A DNA stretch of 64,000 nt from Pedobacter sp. ASV28 (GCF_016428855.1 NZ_JAELTN010000023.1:1-64000), one strand, 5' to 3'; shown: positions 1-9,356, counted from the stretch's first letter. Translations and numbers: made by a program. The notes: generated by a model not told the origin, from the sequence alone.

Positions 1-127
1 CTAGAAATTGAATGGTTTCTTTTGGATGTTGTCTTCCTGAACCTTCGGCAATGTTGGATGGTACTGAAACCGCACATCGTCTAATTTGAGAAGTTAAGCC
101 ATATGTTTCTTCCTTTGGAAATGCAGC
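1..127 (-). pseudogene. Four-helix-bundle (S23-type) protein gene, fragment cut by the window edge
   Basis: The minus strand reads an open frame from 127 to the left edge containing YGLTSQIRRCAVSVPSNIAE followed by GSGRQHPKETIQFL. This is the signature core of the small four-helix-bundle proteins of the 23S rRNA intervening-sequence (S23) family. Immediately upstream the frame meets a TAA at 128-130. The residues that should precede the FPKEE motif appear to continue in another frame (about 130-190, starting DLWKF), so the N-terminus looks frameshifted or decayed. The 3' part lies outside the window. It could also be a short intact gene with an unusual start, but no ATG is visible in frame. 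The family identity is clear; the broken state is an inference. Confidence 0.6.
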
Positions 128-252
128 TTAAAAATGATGAATGCATCGATTTGGCAGGAAATTTCCACAGATCACATATGAAGCATTATAAAGAGGCTTA
201 ACATTTCCTACAATCAAAACAAAAATTAACCCATTCTTCATTGGCAAAAAGA

Positions 253-344
253 GTGTCCAAAAATTCTACTTTCTCGCTAAATTAAGGAGATTTACGTTGA
301 GGGAGTTTTCTTTTTAAGGAAAAGAGCTTATGGTTTTTTGGGCA
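253..344. repeat. About 92-bp imperfect inverted element, copy 1
   Basis: The element begins GTGTCCAAAAA and ends TTTTTTGGGCAC, so its ends are inverted repeats. Copy 2 at 13454 has the same end sequences, a shared CTTTCTC just inside the left end, and almost the same spacing (88 versus 87 bases between the TGTCC and GGCAC landmarks). The interior is poorly conserved. It resembles the ends of a decayed insertion sequence or MITE. No transposase is present. Confidence 0.35.
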
Positions 345-403
345 CTTTCTTAAAATAATTGACGTTGAGCGTATTCAAAAAGCTCGGCATTCTTTTTTCT
401 GGT

Positions 404-1285
404 TTAAACTTTCTTAGTTGAGAACTCAGGAATCACAAGTAGCGGCAGCTTGATCCGATCTTTAACATGTTGGGTATGACTACCGTTAAAAATTCGATAG
501 AATACACTATGTTTCTTGTGGACCATTGCGAGCATATTTACCTGTCTATGCTCTGCAAACCATTCTAAACCATGATTTATGTCAATATTCCACACATATT
601 CATAATCAATCTTAGCATAGCCAACGCTATTCCCTATCTGTTTCATAAAATGATCTACCTTCTCTTGGTGTTTGCCTTCTGGCGCCTCATCACCAATGTG
701 AACCAAAAGAATTTCTGCATTAAACTTCTTTGCAAAGTCAGCCAGTTGACCAATCAGTTCCACATCTTTTGCGCCAAGGTCTGTAGCAAATGCAATTTTA
801 TATATACCATTGAACCGGATATTTTTTGGGATCAGCAAAATAGGTATTTTGGCCGTTTCTATTATTGTTCTTGAACTACTTCCCAATAAAAACTGCGTTA
901 TTCCTCCAGATCCAGACATGCCCATCACAATCATCTCTACAACAGGATTACTTGCAAAAGTATTAATCGCTTCAGGAACTGACCCAACCCCTATTGAATA
1001 ATCAATAGCTGGTCGGAAGGAATCTAAAATGGCTTCCGTTTCGAAAAGTTTTTCCAATTTTTTTGCCGTCATCTTCAGCTCCTGTGTCGATTCTTCTTCC
1101 AAGGTATCATACTCTACCAAAGGCCAGGAAGCCTGTGCCATTATGGGGATCTCCAGAGGTACCATAATCACATTGCACAATTTAACATTTACCTGCATTA
1201 CCTTGGCTAAATGCATGGCATAAATGGCCGCATTTTTGGCTGGCCACGAAAAATCAGTGGGCACTAAGATCTTTTTCATTAGCAT
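404..1285 (-). CDS. Universal stress protein, two tandem UspA domains
   Basis: A 293-residue protein with two Usp folds, residues about 4-150 and 160-290. Domain 1 begins KKILVPTDFS and carries the nucleotide-binding glycine pattern (GMSGSGG with GSSSR ending before ILLIP), so it probably binds ATP. Domain 2 keeps the fold (IAFATDLGAKD, LPLLVIP) but lacks the glycine loop. Such tandem proteins are cytosolic and induced by starvation, redox or oxygen stress. The start could equally be the ATG at 1279, which gives the family-typical MKKILVP. It is the last gene of a minus-strand run with phosphoglycerate mutase and cbpM/cbpA, 125 bp after the mutase gene. A second Usp gene lies at 4257. Confidence 0.9.
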   Translation of the reverse strand: MLMKKILVPTDFSWPAKNAAIYAMHLAKVMQVNVKLCNVIMVPLEIPIMAQASWPLVEYDTLEEESTQELKMTAKKLEKLFETEAILDSFRPAIDYSIGVGSVPEAINTFASNPVVEMIVMGMSGSGGITQFLLGSSSRTIIETAKIPILLIPKNIRFNGIYKIAFATDLGAKDVELIGQLADFAKKFNAEILLVHIGDEAPEGKHQEKVDHFMKQIGNSVGYAKIDYEYVWNIDINHGLEWFAEHRQVNMLAMVHKKHSVFYRIFNGSHTQHVKDRIKLPLLVIPEFSTKKV

Positions 1286-1410
1286 ATGTTTTTAATGGTT
1301 GATGACCATGAGGCTACTTATTTAAATTTCAACAAATTACCCCCCTTAACTAATGACAACCATCATCCTTTCTCATGATATTGAACAAACGAAAAAATCA
1401 ATTTATACAC

Positions 1411-2013
1411 CTATAGATATTCTATTTTTATCAATTCCATTTGAGGGGAAAAATCATAAACAAGAGGCACCCCAGTAACCACATCAAGTTTTGAGATTTC
1501 TTGTTCATCTAATTTTTGCAAATACATAATCAATGCCCTAAGGCTATTTCCGTGAGCTACGATCAGCACCATTTTATTTACCTTTAATTGGGGCATTATT
1601 TCTTTTTGATAGTAAGGAACTACACGTTCAAATGTATCTCTTAGGCTTTCTCCACCCGGAGGTCTTATGCTAAAGCTTCTTCTCCATAACAACACTTTTT
1701 GCGGGCCATATTTTTTTGCTGTCTCAGCCTTATTCAGTCCCTGTAATTTCCCATAATTTCTTTCATTCAATGCTGGAGACTTGACCACTGGAATTTGGCG
1801 TCCAATTTCTTTAAGGATAATTTCAAGCGTACATATCGCTCTTTTCAATACCGAAGTGTAAGCAATATCAATGGGAAATTCTTTTAATAGCTTTCCTGCT
1901 TTTTTTGCTTCCTGTTCTCCCTGAAAGGTAAGGCCAATATCCATTTCACCTGTAAACCGGTTCTCCAGGTTCCACTCAGACTGACCATGTCTCAATAAAA
2001 TAAGCCTAGCCAT
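1411..2013 (-). CDS. gpmA: 2,3-bisphosphoglycerate-dependent phosphoglycerate mutase
   Basis: A 200-residue histidine phosphatase superfamily member. It has the phospho-acceptor motif LLRHGQSEWN (His near residue 9), the FTGEMDIGLT segment typical of GpmA, ALNERNYGKLQG with the catalytic Glu, PPGGESLRDT, and the second catalytic His in VAHGNSLRALI. It interconverts 3- and 2-phosphoglycerate in glycolysis. At 200 residues it is shorter than the ~250-residue enterobacterial enzyme but matches short dPGMs. It lies 9 bp after cbpM and is probably cotranscribed. Placement with stress genes rather than glycolytic ones suggests an accessory isozyme used during stress or oxygen limitation (inference). 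Confidence 0.88.
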   Translation of the reverse strand: MARLILLRHGQSEWNLENRFTGEMDIGLTFQGEQEAKKAGKLLKEFPIDIAYTSVLKRAICTLEIILKEIGRQIPVVKSPALNERNYGKLQGLNKAETAKKYGPQKVLLWRRSFSIRPPGGESLRDTFERVVPYYQKEIMPQLKVNKMVLIVAHGNSLRALIMYLQKLDEQEISKLDVVTGVPLVYDFSPQMELIKIEYL

Positions 2014-2022
2014 TATTGATCA

Positions 2023-2328
2023 TTAACGTTCATCATCGGGCGCAAATGTGTTCAGCCTATTTCTGGCCTGCTGTAATTCATGCTGTAATTCAATGATTTG
2101 TTTCAACAAATTATTAATGACATCTATTCCTTCTAAATTAATACCCAGTTCATGGTGTAACCGCACCATTTTTTCTACCTCACTTATCTCCTCTATATAG
2201 AGATAAAGTTCTTCTCCCTGTTGCTTCACATTAATCAGCCCAAATTGATGAAGGGAAGATATAAATGATGGTTCAACATCATGGTGCAAACAGAACTTGG
2301 TGATCAATACCAAATGCTCATTTTCCAT
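2023..2328 (-). CDS. cbpM: Chaperone modulator CbpM
   Basis: A 101-residue protein with a MerR-like helical N-terminus (CLHHDVEPSFISSLHQFGL) and a C-terminal coiled-coil segment rich in Gln/Glu (IIELQHELQQARNRL). Both are typical of CbpM, which binds the J domain of CbpA and restrains its activity. The gene starts 11 bp inside the end of the DnaJ-like gene, so the two are translationally coupled, as cbpA-cbpM pairs usually are. No DNA-binding role need be assumed despite the MerR-like fold. Confidence 0.85.
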   Translation of the reverse strand: MENEHLVLITKFCLHHDVEPSFISSLHQFGLINVKQQGEELYLYIEEISEVEKMVRLHHELGINLEGIDVINNLLKQIIELQHELQQARNRLNTFAPDDER

Positions 2329-3202
2329 TTTTGATCTTACTTAACTCGGTGAACAATTCTATTTCCTTTGCTGAAAGATGGGTAGGCAGTTTAACCTGAT
2401 AGGTGATAAAGAGATCACCAAAGTCATTTTCTTTTTTATACACTGGAAATCCCTTGCCTTTAAGTTTAACCTTTGTTCCAGGCTGGGTTTCTGGTGGCAC
2501 TTTCAACTTTACTTTCCCATTAAAAGTATCAACCAGTATCTCTCCCCCTAATACCGCAGTGTAAAGGTCTAACGCTACGTCTGTATATAGGTTTTTTCCA
2601 TCCCTTTTAAATTTGGTATCGTTGTTAATGGAAAAGGTAATATAAAGATCACCGTTGGGGCCTCCATTTGCTCCTGGAGAACCATGGTTCCTAATCTTAA
2701 TGACCTGACCATCTTCTATTCCAGCTGGAAAAGTTAACCTAATGTTCTTTCCGTTAACCGTGAGGGTTTGTTGTTGACTACTGTAAACATCACGTAAGTT
2801 AAGCTGTAATTCTGCATTGAGATCGCTGCCCCTGAACTTTGGTTGCCGTCCCTGGTTGGCAGAACCACCAAACATGGACCCAAAAACATCGAAAAAATCC
2901 TCCTCCGAAAATGGTTGTCCCGCATTTTTTGCAGATGGTCTCTTTTGTTGGTATTCTGCTCTTTCAAATTCCTCTGCATGTTTCCAGTCTTTTCCATGTT
3001 GATCATATTTCTTTCTTTTCTCAGGATCACTCAACACCTCATTGGCCTCGTTGATCTCCTTGAATTTTTTCTCTGCCTCCTTATTATTGGGATTAAGGTC
3101 TGGATGGTATTTTCTGGCCAACTTTCGATAGGCAGCCTTAACCTCTGCTGCACTTGCCGATTTGGGTATTTCCAATGCGCCATAATAGTCTATATGGTCC
3201 AT
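2318..3202 (-). CDS. cbpA: DnaJ-family co-chaperone CbpA
   Basis: A 294-residue protein with an N-terminal J domain (residues about 4-70, HPDLNPNN containing the HPD motif), a Gly/Phe-poor linker, then the DnaJ C-terminal substrate-binding region (FRGSDLNAELQLNLRDVY, IRNHGSPGANGGPNGDLYI, VDTFNGKVKLKVPPETQPG). It lacks the zinc-finger CxxCxGxG repeats, so it is a class II / CbpA type that works with DnaK. It overlaps cbpM by 11 bp. The preceding gene in the operon direction is an SDR 30 bp upstream, so the block 3973 to 404 is probably one stress operon. Confidence 0.92.
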   Translation of the reverse strand: MDHIDYYGALEIPKSASAAEVKAAYRKLARKYHPDLNPNNKEAEKKFKEINEANEVLSDPEKRKKYDQHGKDWKHAEEFERAEYQQKRPSAKNAGQPFSEEDFFDVFGSMFGGSANQGRQPKFRGSDLNAELQLNLRDVYSSQQQTLTVNGKNIRLTFPAGIEDGQVIKIRNHGSPGANGGPNGDLYITFSINNDTKFKRDGKNLYTDVALDLYTAVLGGEILVDTFNGKVKLKVPPETQPGTKVKLKGKGFPVYKKENDFGDLFITYQVKLPTHLSAKEIELFTELSKIKNGK

Positions 3203-3232
3203 GCTTAAAATTTTAAACTAAACTGTCAGTAT

Positions 3233-3973
3233 TTATTTGGCCAAATATCCCCCGTCAATTGGATAGTAACTGCCATTCACAAATGAAGATTTGTCACTTC
3301 CCAACCAAAAGATCAACTCCGCCACTTCTTCACTTTTACCCAACCTGCCAATCGGATGCATGGCCACCAGCTGGCTTTTCATCTGCGCATCAAGAGCGTT
3401 AAGCAACGGGGTATCAATAAAACCTGGGCCAACTGCATTTGCCCTGATATTTTGGGCAGCATATTCTAACGCTGCGGTCTGGGTAAGCCCAATAACGCCA
3501 TGTTTGGCTGCACTGTATCCGGCAGACCCAGCAAAACCTACAGCTCCTAAAATGGAAGAAACATTAATGATATTTCCCCCACCACTCGCTAACATGGCGG
3601 CAATTTGGTACTTCATACCATAAAAAAGGCTATTTAGATTTACTGAAATGACCCTTTCCCAACCTTCAATGCTCATATCGGCAATTGGATTCTGCTCCCC
3701 GCCAATTCCGGCATTATTTACTGCAATATCCAGTTTACCATAGGTACTTACGGCAAAATCAACCAATACTTTCATCTCTGTTGCAACGGCAACATCTGTT
3801 CGGAAAAATGAGGCCTTACCTCCTGCAATATTGATCTCTTGAGTTAATTGTATCCCATCTGGCTCATGGATATCGGATACCACCACATTGGCCCCTGCCT
3901 TTGCAAATAATTGTGCCACTGCTTTCCCTATGCCTGAAGCGGCACCCGTAACAATTACTGTTTTACCTTCCAT
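3233..3973 (-). CDS. Short-chain dehydrogenase/reductase (SDR)
   Basis: A 246-residue classical SDR. The nucleotide-binding TGAASGIGKAVA motif lies at residues 9-20, with NNAGIGG, the catalytic Ser in INVSSILG, and YSAAKHG holding the Tyr-x3-Lys pair. VVSDIHE at the end of beta-2 has an acidic residue, which favours NAD(H) over NADP(H). The C-terminus ends in the family-typical VNGSYYPIDGGYLA. The substrate cannot be read from sequence; glucose-1-dehydrogenase-like or 3-oxoacyl reductase-like annotations would both be homology guesses. It is the first gene of the minus-strand run to uspA. 283 bp of non-coding DNA precede it. Confidence 0.88.
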   Translation of the reverse strand: MEGKTVIVTGAASGIGKAVAQLFAKAGANVVVSDIHEPDGIQLTQEINIAGGKASFFRTDVAVATEMKVLVDFAVSTYGKLDIAVNNAGIGGEQNPIADMSIEGWERVISVNLNSLFYGMKYQIAAMLASGGGNIINVSSILGAVGFAGSAGYSAAKHGVIGLTQTAALEYAAQNIRANAVGPGFIDTPLLNALDAQMKSQLVAMHPIGRLGKSEEVAELIFWLGSDKSSFVNGSYYPIDGGYLAK

Positions 3974-4256
3974 ATTATGATTGTATTATTTTATGATAAA
4001 AAATGTATGTTTCAATCCATTCCGACAGACAATTTCTGTTGTTAACGATGAACATATTTGCACAACGTCTTAACATCGGTTTCTGTTTTACTTTTATTGA
4101 ATTTACAATCAACAAGTTGCATCTATATATTGCTCAAGAACTAAACTTTCTACCGCGAATGTTTCTATAAATATACCCTGCCCCGTAACGCCAAGCCACT
4201 ATAAGACAATTAAAACACTGATTATAAGCAATTCAAACAAACCATTATAGCTGCAA

Positions 4257-5084
4257 CTAATAAGGAAAGATCAACATAGGTACAGGTTTATACAATGTAC
4301 ATTTGTCCTTAAAATACTGTTTGGTAAAGGTGTTAAAATGAAAATGCTGGTTAACAAATACCAACAGATCGGCGTTGAAATCCTTCACCATTGATTGGAC
4401 TGTTTCTGAAATATCTTCCTTTTTGAGCATGTTTATGGAAATGTTATGATAGTTTACATGGTGGTCTATTTCATCTCTAAAAATAGCATTAGCTTCTTCG
4501 GCCTCAATTTCAGGAAGTCCACTAACCGTAGTATGTGCAATTGTTACATTTGCATTCCACTCACGAGCAAGATCTGCAATAAAACTAACGGTTTTCAAGC
4601 CGCAGAAGCGAAGATCGGTCAGATAGACCAAATCTCTAAATTCATTAAACTCCCACGAGGAGGGGACGATCAACAAAGGACATTTGATTTCACTAAGCAG
4701 CATGTTAATAGCCAAGTTGACATTTAGCAAAGCAGCAGGAAGGAACTCATCCATTCCCTTGATGACCATATATACATTATGATCAGTTGTCAATCGCAAA
4801 AGCTCTTCTCCGGTAAAATCTGTAAGTTCAACCTCCTGCACAACAGGATTAAAGTCGGTATAGCGTTTTTCAAGGAGCAATAAGCTACCCATCAAATCTG
4901 ACCGATGCTTCTCCAAGGTTTCATGGGAAGTCAATTGTTGGTTTGGATAATAGACAGCACCTGTTTGAGGAGAAATGCTGGCCAAAACAAGGCCCATATG
5001 CATTTTTTTGGCCAAATCCAATGCAAATAAAGCGGCGTGTTCTGCTTGTGGACTATGGTCATTTAAAACAAGTAAGTTTTTCAT
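4257..5084 (-). CDS. Universal stress protein, two degenerate UspA domains
   Basis: A 275-residue protein starting MKNLLVLNDHSPQAEHAALF, with a second Usp-like half from about residue 150 (FRDLVYLTDLRFCG). Each half ends in the Usp beta-5 pattern (CPLLIVP, VPMLIFP), but neither has the glycine-rich ATP loop, so it is probably a non-nucleotide-binding Usp. It lies 110 bp after the acetate kinase gene on the same strand. The combination of Usp, AckA and cbpAM suggests a response to energy or oxygen limitation. Confidence 0.85.
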   Translation of the reverse strand: MKNLLVLNDHSPQAEHAALFALDLAKKMHMGLVLASISPQTGAVYYPNQQLTSHETLEKHRSDLMGSLLLLEKRYTDFNPVVQEVELTDFTGEELLRLTTDHNVYMVIKGMDEFLPAALLNVNLAINMLLSEIKCPLLIVPSSWEFNEFRDLVYLTDLRFCGLKTVSFIADLAREWNANVTIAHTTVSGLPEIEAEEANAIFRDEIDHHVNYHNISINMLKKEDISETVQSMVKDFNADLLVFVNQHFHFNTFTKQYFKDKCTLYKPVPMLIFPY

Positions 5085-5194
5085 CCAGCTCTTTATTTAA
5101 AACAAAGGTAGCTCGCCCAATGCTTGAATTTAATGACAGAGGTCATCAGTACAGTTGTTTAACATCAATTCATACCAATATGCAGATTAGGGTG

Positions 5195-6403
5195 TTATTT
5201 AGCATTTAATATACGTTGCGTATGTGCTGCAATCATAAGTTCTTCGTCAGTTTTCATAACCCTAATGGTAACCCTGCTATTAGGGTGGGAAATTAGGCTT
5301 CTGCCCTTAATATTGGAAAGATGGTCTAGTTTCACGCCCATAAATTCCATTGAGGCACAGACTTCCTGTCTTACCAAAGCCGAGTTTTCTCCAATTCCGC
5401 CGCAAAACACCAACAGATCAAGGCCACCAAGCGCTGCAGCAAATGAGCCTATATATTTTTTAACCTGATAACAGAATAGCTCAAATGCATCCCTTGCCTT
5501 TTGATCATGCTTACTTTGCTCAATTATCTCTTCCATATTTCCAGTACCCGCCATGGCCTTTAATCCAGATTTTTTACTCAACAGATCATCAAGTTGTTCA
5601 ACAGAGAGCCGATCCTGCTTGAGGATAAAAAGAATAGCCCCTGGATCAAGGTCTCCTGATCTTGTAGCCATGACCAATCCGCCCATGGGACTAATGCCCA
5701 TAGTAGTATCCTTGCCAATGCCCGTAGCAATAGCTGCTAGGCTTGAACCATTGCCCAAATGAGCAATGATCACCTTTTGCTTTCGGACAGTGGTATCTTC
5801 CCTAAGTAACTGTCTAAAGATGGACTCATAGGAAAGACCATGGAAACCGTAACGTATAAGTCCATTTTCTCTATAATTTTCTGGCAAGGGATAAAACTTG
5901 GAACGGCTTGGCATCTCTTTATGGAAAAAAGTATCAAAGCAGGCAATATGTGGTATGCCGCTATAGACTTTACCAAAGATACTTAAAAGTTTGAGCTCAC
6001 TGGGCAGGTGATTGGGTGCCAAATAACTATATAAATTAAGATCTATAAGCAGTTTTTCTGTGATTTCCTCCGGGCTCACATGTAATGGGCCGCCTTGTAC
6101 CACTCGATACCCAATGGCAAGTATTTCCGATTTGTTTATATGACTAGATACCCATTCCATAAGCATTTTAATGGCAGTGTCCAATGTTGGGTGCGAAAAT
6201 GTCTTTTTAATTAATTGCCGATTCTCTTTTGAACTGATCTCTAACGTACCCTGATTTTCTCCAATTCCAGCTATTGAACCAACATATTCCTTTTCAAGGC
6301 TACCAAAGCGAAAGAGATTGAATTTCAAGCTCGATGAGCCCAAGTTAAGAGTAAGGATCAATCCATCTGATTTTTTCCACTTTAACAAAGTTTTGCCTTT
6401 CAT
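5195..6403 (-). CDS. ackA: Acetate kinase family protein, divergent
   Basis: A 402-residue ASKHA-fold kinase. N-terminal LTLNLGSSSLKFNLF, FDTFFHKEMPS, RYGFHGLSYES, AHLGNGSSLAAI, TRSGDLDPG and FCGGIGENSALVR all match acetate kinase. It should convert acetyl phosphate and ADP to acetate and ATP. Several positions differ from the usual consensus: GYRVVQGG in place of GHRVVHGG, HGLSYES in place of HGTSHEY, and MGGLVMATRSG in place of the usual EGLxMGTRSG. The catalytic Arg and Asp seem kept. No phosphotransacetylase gene is nearby. This suggests a stress-associated paralogue rather than the housekeeping AckA. It is divergent from mlaE across a 265-bp gap. Confidence 0.85.
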   Translation of the reverse strand: MKGKTLLKWKKSDGLILTLNLGSSSLKFNLFRFGSLEKEYVGSIAGIGENQGTLEISSKENRQLIKKTFSHPTLDTAIKMLMEWVSSHINKSEILAIGYRVVQGGPLHVSPEEITEKLLIDLNLYSYLAPNHLPSELKLLSIFGKVYSGIPHIACFDTFFHKEMPSRSKFYPLPENYRENGLIRYGFHGLSYESIFRQLLREDTTVRKQKVIIAHLGNGSSLAAIATGIGKDTTMGISPMGGLVMATRSGDLDPGAILFILKQDRLSVEQLDDLLSKKSGLKAMAGTGNMEEIIEQSKHDQKARDAFELFCYQVKKYIGSFAAALGGLDLLVFCGGIGENSALVRQEVCASMEFMGVKLDHLSNIKGRSLISHPNSRVTIRVMKTDEELMIAAHTQRILNAK

Positions 6404-6668
6404 AAGCGATTAATGAAATAGGAAACAATTTCTCCTAAATATAAATTGAAAATGATCCTTATAAAATGATCACTAAACGGTTAATTTGATGATGAAGATC
6501 ACCAAATGACTGGATCTATTCATCGATCTTAAAGCCAAAAGTTTAGATAACCTATCATATTTTCAATGGACCATTTGCTGGTTTAGTAAAACAAAATCAT
6601 CTTATAAATTGTATATATACCATGGCCGATCAACAACTGTAAATCCAATAATTTACAAGTAACCCTAA

Positions 6669-7469
6669 ATGAAGACCTCAGACCACAGCCCTAAATCTGC
6701 CATCAAACAGCCAGGCAAAATAGCTGTATGGTTCTTGACGATTTATGACATTTATCGTTTTATTATTAGATTCTTTAAGGAAGCCCTCCTTCCACCTTAT
6801 GAATTCAAGGAAGTAATGAGACAATGCTATGAAATTGGGTACAGATCTGTACTATTGATCTCTACTACAGGATTTATCACTGGGCTTGTGTTCACCAAAC
6901 AATCTAGGCCATCGCTCTCAGAGTTTGGTGCAACTTCATGGCTCCCATCATTGGTTGGCATTGCGCTCCTCAGAACATTAGCTCCGCTGCTAACTGGATT
7001 AATCGCTGCAGGAAAAGTAGGTTCGAGCATTGGTGCAGAGCTCGGATCAATGAATGTGACCGAACAGATCGACGCCATGGAGGTATCTGCCACTAACCCT
7101 TTCAAATACCTAGTGGTAACCAGGGTGCTTGCCGCCACCATCACTATGCCAATACTTGCCTTTTATACAGTCATGATCGGCATGCTTGGCTCTCTACTTA
7201 ACGTTTCCATCAACGAAGGTACCAGTGCCAGTGCATTTTTTCAGAGCTCCTTGGAGAGTATAACCTTTTTGGACATTACGGCCTCAACCACCAAGGCCAT
7301 CCTCTTTGGTTTTACAATTGGCATGGTTGGTTGCTATCAGGGCTACAACTCATCAAAGGGTACTGAAGGTGTGGGTAAGGCCGCCAATGCCTCTGTGGTC
7401 ATTGCCATGTTCCTCATTTTTGTAGAAGAAGTAGTATGTGTACAGTTTTTCAGTTTTTTCATAACCTAA
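6669..7469 (+). CDS. mlaE: MlaE-type ABC transporter permease
   Basis: A 266-residue membrane protein of the MlaE/YrbE family. It has an N-terminal amphipathic segment, then five or so hydrophobic stretches, and the conserved glycine-rich region LTGLIAAGKVGSSIGAELGS followed by MNVTEQIDAMEV, the family signature. It forms the inner-membrane permease of a phospholipid/hydrophobic-substrate transporter. mlaF follows after 6 bp and mlaD 3 bp after mlaF, so the three are one operon. No mlaB or mlaC is present, as is common in Bacteroidota. Confidence 0.93.
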   Translation: MKTSDHSPKSAIKQPGKIAVWFLTIYDIYRFIIRFFKEALLPPYEFKEVMRQCYEIGYRSVLLISTTGFITGLVFTKQSRPSLSEFGATSWLPSLVGIALLRTLAPLLTGLIAAGKVGSSIGAELGSMNVTEQIDAMEVSATNPFKYLVVTRVLAATITMPILAFYTVMIGMLGSLLNVSINEGTSASAFFQSSLESITFLDITASTTKAILFGFTIGMVGCYQGYNSSKGTEGVGKAANASVVIAMFLIFVEEVVCVQFFSFFIT

Positions 7470-7475
7470 ATACTA

Positions 7476-8249
7476 ATGCAACAAAAAGAATTAACCGATA
7501 CCAATAGAGAAAAAGTAATCGAGATCAAGGGATTAAACAAGTCTTTTGGCGACATGAAAGTACTTTCCTCGGCTAACCTCGACCTCATTAAGGGAGAGAA
7601 CCTGGTGGTACTTGGTAAGTCTGGCTCAGGAAAATCTGTCCTGATCAAAATTATTATTGGCCTTTTGAAACCAGACATTGGAATGGTGAACGTATTAGGT
7701 AAAACTGTTGACCAGATTACGTATAAGGAGCTTTTAAAGCTACGACTGCGGGTAGGCTTTTCTTTTCAGAGCAGTGCATTATATGATAGCATGACCGTTA
7801 AACAGAATCTGGAATTTCCCTTGATACGTAACCAAAGATCATTAACCAAGCTCGAAACCGAAAAACGTATAGATGAAATGCTCGATGCAGTAGGATTACT
7901 AAAAACCCTTAACCAAATGCCTTCGGAACTTTCGGGTGGCCAACGAAAGCGTATTGGTATTGCCAGAACACTCATTCTTCAACCTGAAATTATGCTCTAT
8001 GACGAACCATCTGCAGGTCTTGATCCTATAACCTGCATTGAAATCAATAAATTGATCAACGATGTTCAGGAACGATTTCATACAAGTGCAATCATTATTA
8101 CCCATGACCTTACCTGTGCAAAGGAGGTCGGCAATAGGATTGCCATGTTGGTAGATGGGCATTTTGAAAGACAGGGCACTTTTGAAAAGGTTTTCAATTC
8201 GGGCGATGAGCAAGCTCAAGCATTTTATAATTACAATTTTATTCAATAG
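7476..8249 (+). CDS. mlaF: MlaF-type ABC transporter ATPase
   Basis: A 257-residue ABC ATPase with Walker A LGKSGSGKSV, a Q-loop region (GFSFQSSALYDSMTV), signature LSGGQRKRIGIAR, Walker B IMLYDEPSAGLDP and the switch His in IITHDL. The SSALYDSMTV segment is typical of MlaF. It energises lipid movement by the MlaE permease with the MCE protein encoded next. It is cotranscribed with mlaE and mlaD. Confidence 0.95.
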   Translation: MQQKELTDTNREKVIEIKGLNKSFGDMKVLSSANLDLIKGENLVVLGKSGSGKSVLIKIIIGLLKPDIGMVNVLGKTVDQITYKELLKLRLRVGFSFQSSALYDSMTVKQNLEFPLIRNQRSLTKLETEKRIDEMLDAVGLLKTLNQMPSELSGGQRKRIGIARTLILQPEIMLYDEPSAGLDPITCIEINKLINDVQERFHTSAIIITHDLTCAKEVGNRIAMLVDGHFERQGTFEKVFNSGDEQAQAFYNYNFIQ

Positions 8250-8252
8250 CAA

Positions 8253-9239
8253 ATGTCAGTAACAGATAACCGAAAAAAAATCATCGTAGGTCTATTCATT
8301 ACTTTAGGTCTACTGATCTTCATCCTTTGTATTTTCACCCTAGGATCGCAGAAAAAAACCTTTGTAAAGAGCTTTACCCTAAGTGCCATCTTCAATGATA
8401 TACAAGGGTTGAAGAAGGGCAACAATGTGTGGTTTTCGGGCGTAAAAATTGGCACCGTTAAAAAAATAGAGTTCTTTGGCACCTCGCAGGTCAGGGTTTT
8501 CATGAATATTGAAGAAGGCGTACACAAATATATCCATAAGGATGCTGGGGCAAGCATCAGTACCGATGGTTTTATTGGCAACAAGATTGTAGTCATTACA
8601 GGTGGGAATCCAAAATCTCCTTTCGTGGAGGACGGCGACAGCTTGGTAAGCAATACTTCAGTCTCTACTGACGAAATTATGAAAACTCTTCAAGTAAATA
8701 ATAAAAACTTGTTGGACATTACCTCCGATTTCAAGATATTGGCCAACAACCTGGTCAATGGCAAGGGTGCTGCGGGTGCGTTACTTAGCGATGAAAAAAT
8801 TGCGACCGATTTTAAAACCATGGTGGCTAACCTGAATAGCACCACAATGGCCACAAAACAAACTGCTCAAGACCTGAACAGATTCACCAATACCCTGAAC
8901 ACCAAAAACGGGCTAATGGACAAGCTATTAACAGATACTATTTTATTTGAAAAATTAGAAAAGTCTGCTATTTCTCTACAACATTCCGCAGCTTCGGCAG
9001 AGCTACTTACCAACAACCTACATACAGCCTCTGCACAACTGAAATCAAATGAAAATGCAGCTGGCTTATTGCTTAATGACCCTAAAATGGCTCAGCAAAT
9101 CAGAACCATTATGACCAATCTTGAGCTGAGTAGTATAAAACTTAACGAAGACTTGGAAGCATTACAGAGCAATTTCCTTTTTAGGGGATTTTTCAAAAAA
9201 AGAGCCAAGGAAGAAGCAAAAAAAACAGGACAAAAATAA
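8253..9239 (+). CDS. mlaD: MCE-domain lipid-binding protein, MlaD type
   Basis: A 328-residue protein with one N-terminal transmembrane helix (residues about 9-28), an MCE domain at about 38-115 (FNDIQGLKKGNNVWFSGVKI, STDGFIGNKIVVITGG), and a long helical C-terminal region with repeats containing GAAGALLSDEKIA and AAGLLLNDPKMA. Inner-membrane anchored and periplasmic, it should form the hexameric channel that hands lipids to MlaEF. The C-terminal helices are longer than in E. coli MlaD (~183 residues), which is usual for Bacteroidota. Confidence 0.92.
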   Translation: MSVTDNRKKIIVGLFITLGLLIFILCIFTLGSQKKTFVKSFTLSAIFNDIQGLKKGNNVWFSGVKIGTVKKIEFFGTSQVRVFMNIEEGVHKYIHKDAGASISTDGFIGNKIVVITGGNPKSPFVEDGDSLVSNTSVSTDEIMKTLQVNNKNLLDITSDFKILANNLVNGKGAAGALLSDEKIATDFKTMVANLNSTTMATKQTAQDLNRFTNTLNTKNGLMDKLLTDTILFEKLEKSAISLQHSAASAELLTNNLHTASAQLKSNENAAGLLLNDPKMAQQIRTIMTNLELSSIKLNEDLEALQSNFLFRGFFKKRAKEEAKKTGQK

Positions 9240-9356
9240 TACAGCTTTATATTACCTAATCATTAAATATGATAAACTAATATCCAAAAAAAATAGCATT
9301 TCCAAAATTTATACAGTATATTGTAGTTAGCTAAATTTAACCATCCATTCATATTT

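Noticed and set aside
2734..3208. Several frames inside the cbpA gene on both strands
   Set aside because: All overlap the strongly supported J-domain gene and have no own features.
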